DNA from: an uncultured Prevotellaceae bacterium
Lineage (GTDB): Bacteria; Bacteroidota; Bacteroidia; Bacteroidales; Bacteroidaceae
Length of the DNA: 64,000 bases
Reading direction: 5' to 3'
NCBI GenBank assembly: GCA_946185285.1
Contig: CAMHIS010000002.1
Span: 1-64,000, forward strand
In this document: positions 50,180-58,340 of the stretch, piece after piece
Numbering within the stretch: position 1 is the stretch's first letter
Layout of the letters: each line of letters opens with the position of its first letter
Program-made: the position numbers and the translations under genes
Notes under the pieces: generated by a model
What the model saw: the letters and a program-made list of their open reading frames with translations, nothing else
What the model was told of the DNA's origin: nothing
Database searches by the model: none

Positions 50180-51142
50180 ATGAAAAATCAGAAATTGTAT
50201 GAGGCCGACGACAAGATGATTTCGCTGATTCGCGATAATTACGACCTGTTGCAGATGCTGGGAAGTTTTGGCATAAGCCTCGGCTTTGGGGACCAGACGG
50301 TCAAGGACACGTGTGAGAACAACGATGTGGACACATACACTTTCTTGGCAGTTGTCAACTTCACTACCAACGGCTACGGCGAGTTTGAGGGAGACGAACA
50401 GCTGTCGGTACCTACGCTGTTGCATTACTTAGAGGCCAGCCATGCTTACTTTCTTGACTTTCAGTTACCTTATATTCGACGTGAATTGCAGGAGTCGCTC
50501 GACGAGAGCGAGTCGCTTGCCAAGCTCATCCTTCGCTTCTACGACGAATATGCCCACGAGATTCGCCGCCACATGAAGTATGAGCAGAAGACGCTGTTCC
50601 CTTACGTTCAGTCACTGACTGAGGGACAACCTGCCAGCGACTACAACGTGGAAACCTTCTCCAAGCACCACAGTGCTGCCGATAAGAAACTGCGCGAACT
50701 AAAACTGCTTATCATCAAATACCTGCCACAAGACGGTCTCCACAACAACCAACTCACTGCCACCCTCCACGACATTTATGAGAATGAGGTATGGCTTCGC
50801 CAGCACGCGATGGTCGAGGACCACATCTTCGTACCTGCCATCCGACGCCTGGAGCAACAGGCGAAACAGAGCGACGTGGCGCGCAATATATCAGACATGG
50901 TATTCAAGGCTGGAGGCGGGCAGAATCCTGATGCCCTCAGCGACCGCGAAAAGGACGTGATTATCTCATTGGTACAAGGCATGTCAAACAAGGAGATTGC
51001 CGACCATCTCTGCATCTCTGTGAACACGGTTATCACGCACCGTCGTAACATCGCCCGCAAGTTACAGATACACAGCCCCGCAGGTCTCACCATCTACGCT
51101 ATCATCAACAACCTCGTAGACATTTCAAGTGTAAAACTGTAA
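50180..51142 (+). CDS. Hemerythrin/HHE-type domain fused to LuxR-type HTH regulator
   Basis: N-terminal helical region with HYLEASHAYFLD, HEIRRHMKYEQKTLFPYV, FSKHHSAADKKL, RQHAMVEDHIFVPAI (spaced His/Glu); C-terminal LSDREKDVIISLVQGMSNKEIADHLCISVNTVITHRRNIARKL. Confidence 0.9.
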   Translation: MKNQKLYEADDKMISLIRDNYDLLQMLGSFGISLGFGDQTVKDTCENNDVDTYTFLAVVNFTTNGYGEFEGDEQLSVPTLLHYLEASHAYFLDFQLPYIRRELQESLDESESLAKLILRFYDEYAHEIRRHMKYEQKTLFPYVQSLTEGQPASDYNVETFSKHHSAADKKLRELKLLIIKYLPQDGLHNNQLTATLHDIYENEVWLRQHAMVEDHIFVPAIRRLEQQAKQSDVARNISDMVFKAGGGQNPDALSDREKDVIISLVQGMSNKEIADHLCISVNTVITHRRNIARKLQIHSPAGLTIYAIINNLVDISSVKL

Positions 51143-51178
51143 AACCGCCTCCTGTCATGCCGCAACCTCCCCGCAGCC

Positions 51179-54013
51179 TCACTTCGAATACAACAGGCGT
51201 CCGTCGGGGGTAACTCCGGCGGCGCTCATTTTTATGCGCGTCTCCTTGCCGTTGTTGTAGAAGGTAGCCGTGAAGCGGCCGTCCTCGTCGCTGCGGGCGT
51301 TGGGGTTCCAGTAGAGCGTGCGGCGGTAGTCGGCGGGGGCCTCGCCCGTCTGGCGGCGGCTGTAGTCGGGCTGGTAGAACGCGGCGGGCTCGTTCATGCC
51401 GTGGAAATAGATGCGGCGGTCGCGGTAGACTACCTGCTTGCCGTCGTCTGGTATAGGCACCATCTCCACCGTGACGTCGGCCAGTACGGTACTCACCACC
51501 ATCGTCGAGTCCTCGTTGCGCGGCTCATAGTCGCTGAACACGCGGATGTCCTGAAGCCGGCTCAGCTTCAGGTTGTTGAAGACGGCAGCTGCCGCGCGGG
51601 TCTTCTCGCTGGCCTGTATGGCGTCGGCCATGTCAGCCTCCATATTAGCCGTGGAGTCGTAGTTGCGCCAGTAGGTCTGGCCGTTCAGTCGCCCGTCGAC
51701 GTTAAAGTGTACGGGGCGCCCCATATTGCCATAGAGGAACTTCGCCACCTGCAACGGGAACTGGCGCATGTCGAACTTACCGAACGACAGGCCGTAGTCG
51801 GTCAGGTCGTTGTAAAGGTCGTAGGCATCGCGCACGATGGCCGGCTTGTTCCAGTCGACGGCGCGGCGCCCGTGACGGCGACCGCTGACGGTGACGTTCT
51901 GCAACAGGTGGACGTCGTTCTCCATCGACAGTTCCGAGAGCGTGTCCTCGTCGATGGTCACATCCCACTCGGGGGCGTGGTTCTCGTAGTAGTTGTACTT
52001 ATGGGTGAAGACGGGGTAAGGCATGTCGCGCTTCACGTAGAAGTCGGCAAAGGCATCCTCACGATAGACGGTGGCATCCTTGCGCGAGGCGATGGCCTTG
52101 TCGAGCGAGTCTTTCTCCTTATAGGCTTTCAGAGTGAGGTAGGTAACGCCGTAGAAAGGCGGTATCTGGAACGAGAACTGCCCGCCGTCGTGCGTCTTCT
52201 GCACGCCACCGGCCACCTCGTTGCCCATCAGCAGCTCAGCCTCCACCAGCACCTCCTTCTTCAGTCCGCCGTGGTTGACGCCCAACTGGTCGTTGGCGTT
52301 CTCAATGCCTCCAAAATCGACCGAGGTGACAATCTGGTCACCCATATCAGCCCACGACTCATTACTCGAAATGATGGGATTCTCGTCGGTGCTCTCCTCG
52401 GCCCACGGGTCTTCTTGGTCACTGGTCAGCGAGGGTGACTTCGTCCCCACCATGCCCACGCCGTTCTGCCACGACGGAATCTCGATAAGCTCCACATCGT
52501 TGATGCTCAGCATCTTGTACACGCTGCCGCTGACGGTCATCGTCTGCTCAGGCTCGTAGCGCATCTGGCGCGCCGTGTCGCTCAGTTCCTGCCACTTGTA
52601 CTTACGCCAGCCCTGCACCATCATCAGCAGGTCGAGGTTGTCGCGATGCTGCTTGTCGTCCTTCTCAAAATAGTAGGCGGGCTTGGCAATGAAGCCGCGC
52701 AGCTCGCTTGAGAGCAACAGGTCGGTCATCACGTTGCCGTCGTTGTAGGTGGGCTCGTCGGTGCCCGTGTCGCGGATGGCTATCGAGAAAGTGGTCTCCG
52801 GCGTTAGTTGCACGCCGACGCTAATCTGCTCATAAGGCTGGTAAGTCGTCGTGGGCTTAATGGGCTCTATCGGTACAATGGGCGCCTCTTCATAAAGCCC
52901 ATTCCCCCTACAGAAGAACAACCGGTCGGCCAGCACGCGCCCCTCGTCGTCAAACACCGTCACGTTGTTCACGCCGACGGGCAGTTCATCAACAGGCAGC
53001 TGGACGCTGACCTTGCCGCTATTCACCGGTTCGAGGGCTGCGAAGTGCTTCAGCACACCGCGACAAAGCACCGAGACGCCGTACTCACGGTCCGGCGCCA
53101 GGCCCCGGGCGGCAATGGTGGCACGACCGCCTTCGTCGAGTCGCAGCACTACCCCGCTCTTCTCGGCCTTGGGCAACTGGAACGTGTAGTCCTTGCCGCG
53201 CCAACGGAACCGGGCTTTCAGGCGCTTCTCGCCTGGCGTCACGGTGAACGTGCCGCGCCCTTGATGGGTGGTGGCGATGGAGCCTACCTGACGGTCGCCC
53301 TCCATCAGCGTACCCTTGATGTCGACGGCCTCCGTCAGCTGGTCCTCGACGGCAAAGGCCACGCGGCTCTCAAGTCCCTCGACCAGCGAGCCGCCCTCGG
53401 GATAGAACGTGACGAAGAGTTCCTCCTTCTTCGGCTTCTGGATACGCGTCTTGGGGCGCTGGTACATGCGGCGGGCAGCGTAGTCGCCAGCCGTCTCGGG
53501 CTTGCTATAGACAGGGAACACGCGTGAGTACAGCCCGTCCCACAGACGGTAGTAGTCGGCACACATTTGGCGGTTGAAGAACTTCCACGTCTCCTGTACC
53601 GTATATTTGTGACGCGACACGTTGAAGTTCAGCATCCAGCGGGTATAGGCACGCAACTCGTAATAGCCTGAATAGAGCGAGTCGGTCAGTACGAACTGTC
53701 CGCAGGTATAGTTGTCGGGCGCCACGATAATCTGCTGGCGCTCCACGAGCACGCCGTCGGGCGACAGCAGCTCGACATACAAGATGCGGCTCATGTCGGT
53801 AGGCTGCAGGTTGTCGGCACGCACGACATAGGCCTTATACCACAGCGTGTCGCCCACGAAGTAGCACTGGTTGTCGGTATGGACATATACTTTCTCCTGG
53901 ACTTGTGACACCGACGACTTCTCAAGAGCCTGACGGATATCGTCAAGGGAACCTGCCTGCACGCCTTGCACAGACAGCAGGGAAAACAAGAACAGACGTA
54001 GTATGGTCTTCAT
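51179..54013 (-). CDS. Large secreted MG2/alpha-2-macroglobulin-like and TonB-plug-like protein
   Basis: Signal peptide; VYVHTDNQCYFVGDTLWYKAYVVRADNLQPTDMSRILYVELLSPDG; FYPEGGSLVEGLESRVAF; RTLYWNPNARSDEDGRFTATFYNNG. Alternative start at 54022. Confidence 0.78.
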   Translation of the reverse strand: MKTILRLFLFSLLSVQGVQAGSLDDIRQALEKSSVSQVQEKVYVHTDNQCYFVGDTLWYKAYVVRADNLQPTDMSRILYVELLSPDGVLVERQQIIVAPDNYTCGQFVLTDSLYSGYYELRAYTRWMLNFNVSRHKYTVQETWKFFNRQMCADYYRLWDGLYSRVFPVYSKPETAGDYAARRMYQRPKTRIQKPKKEELFVTFYPEGGSLVEGLESRVAFAVEDQLTEAVDIKGTLMEGDRQVGSIATTHQGRGTFTVTPGEKRLKARFRWRGKDYTFQLPKAEKSGVVLRLDEGGRATIAARGLAPDREYGVSVLCRGVLKHFAALEPVNSGKVSVQLPVDELPVGVNNVTVFDDEGRVLADRLFFCRGNGLYEEAPIVPIEPIKPTTTYQPYEQISVGVQLTPETTFSIAIRDTGTDEPTYNDGNVMTDLLLSSELRGFIAKPAYYFEKDDKQHRDNLDLLMMVQGWRKYKWQELSDTARQMRYEPEQTMTVSGSVYKMLSINDVELIEIPSWQNGVGMVGTKSPSLTSDQEDPWAEESTDENPIISSNESWADMGDQIVTSVDFGGIENANDQLGVNHGGLKKEVLVEAELLMGNEVAGGVQKTHDGGQFSFQIPPFYGVTYLTLKAYKEKDSLDKAIASRKDATVYREDAFADFYVKRDMPYPVFTHKYNYYENHAPEWDVTIDEDTLSELSMENDVHLLQNVTVSGRRHGRRAVDWNKPAIVRDAYDLYNDLTDYGLSFGKFDMRQFPLQVAKFLYGNMGRPVHFNVDGRLNGQTYWRNYDSTANMEADMADAIQASEKTRAAAAVFNNLKLSRLQDIRVFSDYEPRNEDSTMVVSTVLADVTVEMVPIPDDGKQVVYRDRRIYFHGMNEPAAFYQPDYSRRQTGEAPADYRRTLYWNPNARSDEDGRFTATFYNNGKETRIKMSAAGVTPDGRLLYSK

Positions 54014-54157
54014 CTTTTGCAAAAGTTTAGTATCTTTTTGACGCGAAAACCTTGCGAAAGTTTAAATTTCCGGGATATTTCTGGTGATTTCTTTTCAAAA
54101 AGCATTACCTTTGCAGCCGTTTAGCCTAAACACTAAACTCTAAACATTAAACAAAAA

Positions 54158-56281
54158 ATGTACAAACCACTGTTCAACAAGCGCCGCGTGCTCGTGTTCC
54201 ATCAGTTCGGGAACAAGGGTTGGTCGCTCTTCAGCTGCTTAGGCCGCGAGGTGGTCTGCTCCGTCCTCTCCGTGTCGACGCTCACTTATGCGTCGGCCGA
54301 GAGTGTCAGCACCCATCCCGTCGTCACCGACTCAGCGGCTGTCAGCACCCCACGCGAGCTGCTGCTCGACGAGGTGAGCGTCACCGGAAGCCGAGCACCC
54401 CTGACGCGTAGTCAGGCTGCGAGAATGGTCACTGTACTGGAGCGTGCCGACATTCAGCAGGCCCCGGTGCAAAGTATTAACGATTTGCTGAAACTGGCCG
54501 TAGGCGTCGATGTCCGCCAGCGCAGTCCCATTGGCGCGCAGACCGACATCTCAGTCCGAGGCGGCACACAGGAGCAAATCATCGTCCTGCTCAACGGCAT
54601 CAATATCTGCGACCCGCAGACCGGCCACAACACCCTCGACCTGCCCTGCGACTTCAGCGACATCCAGCGCATCGAGGTTCTCGAAGGCCCAGCCGCCCGC
54701 ATCTACGGCACATCGTCACTCGTCGGCGCCATCAATATTGTGACAAAAGATGACCCCTCCCCTGCCTCCCCTGAAGGGGAGGAGCTATTGCTCCTGCGCG
54801 CCGAGGGCGGCTCCCACGGTTACGCCAACGCCGCAGCACGGATACTGCTCCCTCCCTATAGGGAGGGCCGGGTTGGGTCTTCCCTTTCCGCCTCCTACGC
54901 CCGCTCCGACGGCTACAGCCGCAGCAAGGCAGGCTCGCTGAACAGCGACTACAGCGGCGCGAAAGCCTTCTACCAAGGCCACTACGCCGCCAACGCCCTC
55001 AGCCTGAACTGGCACTTCGGCATAGCCGATAAGGGCTGGGGCTCCAGCACCGCCTACGCCTCGCCCAAGTGGCAGGCCGACGACCAGTACGAGCACACCA
55101 CCAAGCTCACCGCCGCCCTCCAAGCCAATGTCCAGTCTGGTGCAGTATCACTGCACCCCACCGTCTACTGGAACCAGCACCAAGACCGCTACGAGGGCTA
55201 CCGCAACCGCCCCGACCTCATGCCCTACAACTACAACCGCACCGACGTCTTCGGCCTCCAGCTCAACAGCCACTTCGACTGGTCGTTAGGCCGCACGGCT
55301 CTCGGTGCCGAGCTGCGCAATGAGAACCTCGTCAGCGGAAACCTCGGCGAGCCGCTCACCCGCCCCCACGCCATCTACGGCACCGACCGCGACTACACTC
55401 TCGGCCTGAACCGCACCAACATCAGCGCCTATGCCGAGCACAACGTGCTGCTCCAGAACCTCACCGTCTCGGCAGGCTTTGTCGTGGTAAAGAATACATG
55501 GGCCGACATGAATCCCACCATCTACCCGGGCATCGACGCCAGCCTGCGGCTCGGCAGCCACTGGAAGCTGCACGCCTCATACAACACATCGCTGCGTATG
55601 CCCTCGTTCACCGAGATGTACTACAAGCTGCAAGGCTACAAGGCCGACCCTCACCTAAAGCCCGAGGAGATGCGGGCCCTGGAGCTGGGCGCCAATTGTC
55701 AATTCTCAATTCTCAATTGTCAATTGTCTCTTTGGCACCACCACGGCCGCAACATGATTGACTGGATCATGGACACCCGCCAGGGCGACGAGGCCGCATG
55801 GCAGAGCGTCAACCACACCCGCCTGAACAGCATTGGACTGGAAACGTCGGCCCAACTCTCAATTCTCAATTCTCAATTGTCAATTAGCTACAGCTACATC
55901 CATCAGGAGAAGGACCTGGAGCCCGGCATCGTCTCGCAGTACGCCTTAGAGTACCTACGCCATAAACTGGTAGCCAACATCCACATCCCCCTGCTCCGCC
56001 AGTACGCTGTGCTGCGGCGGTGCCGCAGCCAAATCCCCTCCCGTCTCACCCTTGATGCAACCCTCCGCTACCAGGACCGCGCCGGACAGTACACCGACTT
56101 TGACGGGAGCGTCAACGACTACCGCCCTTACGCCCTCGTCGATGCCCGCCTGTCATGGCAACAGCGCGCCTACGAGCTATACCTGAAGGCCAACAACCTG
56201 CTGAACACCAGCTACCGCGACTACGGACTGGTGCCACAACCTGGCCGCTGGATCATCGCAGGGCTAAGCATCTACATATAA
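54158..56281 (+). CDS. TonB-dependent outer-membrane receptor with extended N-terminal signal region
   Basis: Plug LDEVSVTGSRAPLTRSQ...ISVRGGTQEQIIVLLNGINICDPQTGHNTLDLPCDFSDIQRIEVLEGPAARIYGTSSLVGAINIVTK; barrel ends LVPQPGRWIIAGLSIYI. Confidence 0.93.
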   Translation: MYKPLFNKRRVLVFHQFGNKGWSLFSCLGREVVCSVLSVSTLTYASAESVSTHPVVTDSAAVSTPRELLLDEVSVTGSRAPLTRSQAARMVTVLERADIQQAPVQSINDLLKLAVGVDVRQRSPIGAQTDISVRGGTQEQIIVLLNGINICDPQTGHNTLDLPCDFSDIQRIEVLEGPAARIYGTSSLVGAINIVTKDDPSPASPEGEELLLLRAEGGSHGYANAAARILLPPYREGRVGSSLSASYARSDGYSRSKAGSLNSDYSGAKAFYQGHYAANALSLNWHFGIADKGWGSSTAYASPKWQADDQYEHTTKLTAALQANVQSGAVSLHPTVYWNQHQDRYEGYRNRPDLMPYNYNRTDVFGLQLNSHFDWSLGRTALGAELRNENLVSGNLGEPLTRPHAIYGTDRDYTLGLNRTNISAYAEHNVLLQNLTVSAGFVVVKNTWADMNPTIYPGIDASLRLGSHWKLHASYNTSLRMPSFTEMYYKLQGYKADPHLKPEEMRALELGANCQFSILNCQLSLWHHHGRNMIDWIMDTRQGDEAAWQSVNHTRLNSIGLETSAQLSILNSQLSISYSYIHQEKDLEPGIVSQYALEYLRHKLVANIHIPLLRQYAVLRRCRSQIPSRLTLDATLRYQDRAGQYTDFDGSVNDYRPYALVDARLSWQQRAYELYLKANNLLNTSYRDYGLVPQPGRWIIAGLSIYI
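54765..54782. repeat. GC palindrome inside the TonB receptor gene
   Basis: CCTCCCC-TGAA-GGGGAGG, perfect 7-bp stem. Confidence 0.6.
54850..54867. repeat. Perfect 18-nt palindrome inside the TonB receptor gene
   Basis: CCCTCCCTATAGGGAGGG. Confidence 0.7.
55693..55727. repeat. Heptamer tandem array 1 in TonB receptor gene
   Basis: CAATTGT CAATTCT CAATTCT CAATTGT CAATTGT. Confidence 0.92.
55853..55886. repeat. Heptamer tandem array 2 in TonB receptor gene
   Basis: CAACTCT CAATTCT CAATTCT CAATTGT CAATTA. Confidence 0.9.
56006..56030. repeat. 25-nt GC palindrome unit inside TonB receptor gene
   Basis: GCTGTGCTGCGGCGGTGCCGCAGCC; 24/25 identical to nudC 34452..34476. Confidence 0.75.
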
Positions 56282-56414
56282 TATCTGGCGCGCGTACGTG
56301 CATGAATGAAGTCTGGTTACACATAGCACCCCCGACACTTAACCGCCTGACTGTCAGAGCTATTCTTTCTGAGGCTGACCGCACCTAAGGGCCATCTAAA
56401 TGAGATATAGATCC

Positions 56415-56770
56415 AATCGGTCATTAGACGTCTTTGCACCGGAAAAAACTGTTCAACACGTTTTTTATCCGTCAATCCGTCACCTTCGTCCTATCTACCA
56501 CATGCTGAGCGTGTTACGTGGTGACGGATGATGGTGACGGGTGACGGATGACTATATGCTCCGACGGCTGTAATGATTCACGTGCGGTGAATCATCGTTC
56601 ACCGCACGTGAACAATTGGCACAGAGGCTTGGCGTACGGGAATGCGCCGTGCATCCGTCATCCGTCACCATCATCTGTCATCACGTATCCGCTTGATTGT
56701 CTGTTGTTTGCGTGGCTGTGACGGATGTGACGGATTTAAAACTCTCTTTTTTGTGAGATTGACGGCAGAT
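56415..56770 (+). repeat. Intergenic structured repeat, copy C (full length)
   Basis: Collinear with copy B; perfect 15-bp hairpin TTCACGTGCGGTGAA-TCATCG-TTCACCGCACGTGAA at 56577..56612; 34-nt arms 56517..56550 / 56652..56685. Confidence 0.95.
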
Positions 56771-56813
56771 TTGGAGTTCTCTCGAGCTTAATGGCCCATT
56801 AGTCTCAAAAGGC

Positions 56814-56889
56814 CCCTAAATCTGCCATAAATCTTGCACAAATAGGAGAATCCGAAAGGATTTCTGTAAGATTTTGTGTAGATTTAGGG
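56814..56889. other. 76-nt nested hairpin (candidate structured RNA or small element)
   Basis: CCCTAAATCT...AAATCTT...AATCC-GAAA-GGATT...AAGATTT...AGATTTAGGG: three nested complementary segments around a GAAA loop. Confidence 0.6.
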
Positions 56890-56909
56890 TCCAATGACTT
56901 TACCGAATA

Positions 56910-56950
56910 AAGAAAAGGGCTACGCACAAATTCGGCGCAGCCCTTTTCTT
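56910..56950. terminator. Terminator-like hairpin between convergent genes
   Basis: AAGAAAAGGGCT ... AGCCCTTTTCTT, 12-bp stem, immediately 3' of the DUF3078 gene. Confidence 0.7.
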
Positions 56951-56968
56951 ATTTCCCAGTACTCATCA

Positions 56969-58177
56969 TTAGAACGAATAGGAGAGTCCGATGGACGTGT
57001 ACTCCTTAAACTGGAAGTAGCCGAGGTCGTCGTCATATACGTTGCCGTCGTCGAAACGCGGATAGAGGAAGATATTGGCCGTAATATACTTCGAAACCTT
57101 CAGCTGGAACGTATTCTCCCACTCCACCTCAGCACGGTGATAAGAGGTGAAGCCCCACAGGCGGCTCTTCCATGTCACCGTCTCGGACAACTTCCACTGT
57201 AAGTCGGCGGTCAGCTGCGAACCAGGATCGAGCAGATAGTGCTTGTCGGCATCGATGCCATGACGCGACGGGAACCAGCTGAAGTCCGTCGGGTTTGCCG
57301 TGTTCTGGTTAGGGAACAGCGTACGGCCGACATAGCGGTAGTTCAGCGCAATGGGCGACAAGTTGACAGTACCCGTCAGTTTCTTGTCGAATGCCTCCAC
57401 CTTGTAGTCCATACCGAGACCGACGTTCAGGTTGAAGGGAGAGAAGAAGTCGGAGTACGTGCGGTGGTCATTCGACTTCAGACCGCGAGCAAACTGTGTC
57501 CAGGCCAGCAGCTGCAGCGTATAGTACCAGCGCTTGGTGGCCTGCAGACCAACCTTCGACGTCAGACGTAGCAGGTCTTCGTTCGCCTTCCACTTGTGGA
57601 GCGAGTCGGAGCGGGCCGTCAGGAAACCAAGCTTGGCCTCTAACTTATTGTCCCACTTCCACTTACCCTTGTTGTCGTAATTGGCCTCCAAGGTCAGGCT
57701 GCCCAAAAGCGAATAGGTCGACTCACCACCCTTGTACCAGTTGCTGCTGACGTAGTTCTGCATGAACTGCAGGAATCCGTCGCCCTTTCTGGTCCAGAAC
57801 TTCGGCTTTGTCACCACCACCTCGGCAGGAGCAATCTCCGGCTCGTCGGGCTGCGGCGCGACGTGCTCCACCAGCTCCACTTTCTGCTCGATGGGCTGGT
57901 CGATATCCTGGCGCAGCGAACCGCTCTCCTCCAACTGTGTCTCCGTAGCCTCCACCAGGTCGGGGCGGTTCAGATAGACATTCATCAGGGCCTGGTCCAC
58001 GGCCTCATCGACGTCGCTCGATTCATTACTGAGTGCCAACATCCCAGCCGACACATTATGATAGAACGTCAGCGGAGCGAACAGCCTGTAGGCTGAACCG
58101 CTGACAGAGTCGTTTGGCTGTGCGGCGCTGGCGCTGAGCGCACAGCCTGCCGCGATAGAAATAAACAGTTTTCGCAT
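56969..58177 (-). CDS. DUF3078 domain-containing protein
   Basis: Signal peptide MRKLFISIAAGCALSASAAQ; FWTRKGDGFLQFMQNYVSSNWYKGGESTYSLLGSLTLEANYDNKGKWKWDNKLEAKLGF. Confidence 0.82.
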   Translation of the reverse strand: MRKLFISIAAGCALSASAAQPNDSVSGSAYRLFAPLTFYHNVSAGMLALSNESSDVDEAVDQALMNVYLNRPDLVEATETQLEESGSLRQDIDQPIEQKVELVEHVAPQPDEPEIAPAEVVVTKPKFWTRKGDGFLQFMQNYVSSNWYKGGESTYSLLGSLTLEANYDNKGKWKWDNKLEAKLGFLTARSDSLHKWKANEDLLRLTSKVGLQATKRWYYTLQLLAWTQFARGLKSNDHRTYSDFFSPFNLNVGLGMDYKVEAFDKKLTGTVNLSPIALNYRYVGRTLFPNQNTANPTDFSWFPSRHGIDADKHYLLDPGSQLTADLQWKLSETVTWKSRLWGFTSYHRAEVEWENTFQLKVSKYITANIFLYPRFDDGNVYDDDLGYFQFKEYTSIGLSYSF

Positions 58178-58340
58178 AATTCTGCTGCAAAGGTAATAAA
58201 AAGTCAAAAAATAAAAAAGCAAAAAAGTAAAAAAGTAAATGGACTTCTCTCTTTTTTTACCTTTTTACTTTCTTACCTTTAAAATTTTTCGTACCTTTGC
58301 ACCTTGATTGATTATGAAACAATAAAAACGACCAAATAAA

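Noticed and set aside
54023-54157. Cobalamin riboswitch upstream of the TonB receptor
   Set aside because: The predicted 5' UTR after TACCTTTGCAG is only about 40 nt, too short for the aptamer, and no B12-box-like sequence was seen.
58190-58275. A/T-rich inverted segment (AAAAAAGTAAAAAAGTAAA ... TTTTTTTACCTTTTTACTTTCTTACC)
   Set aside because: Low-complexity spacer between divergent promoters of DUF3078 and yidC; too compositionally biased to claim a specific element.
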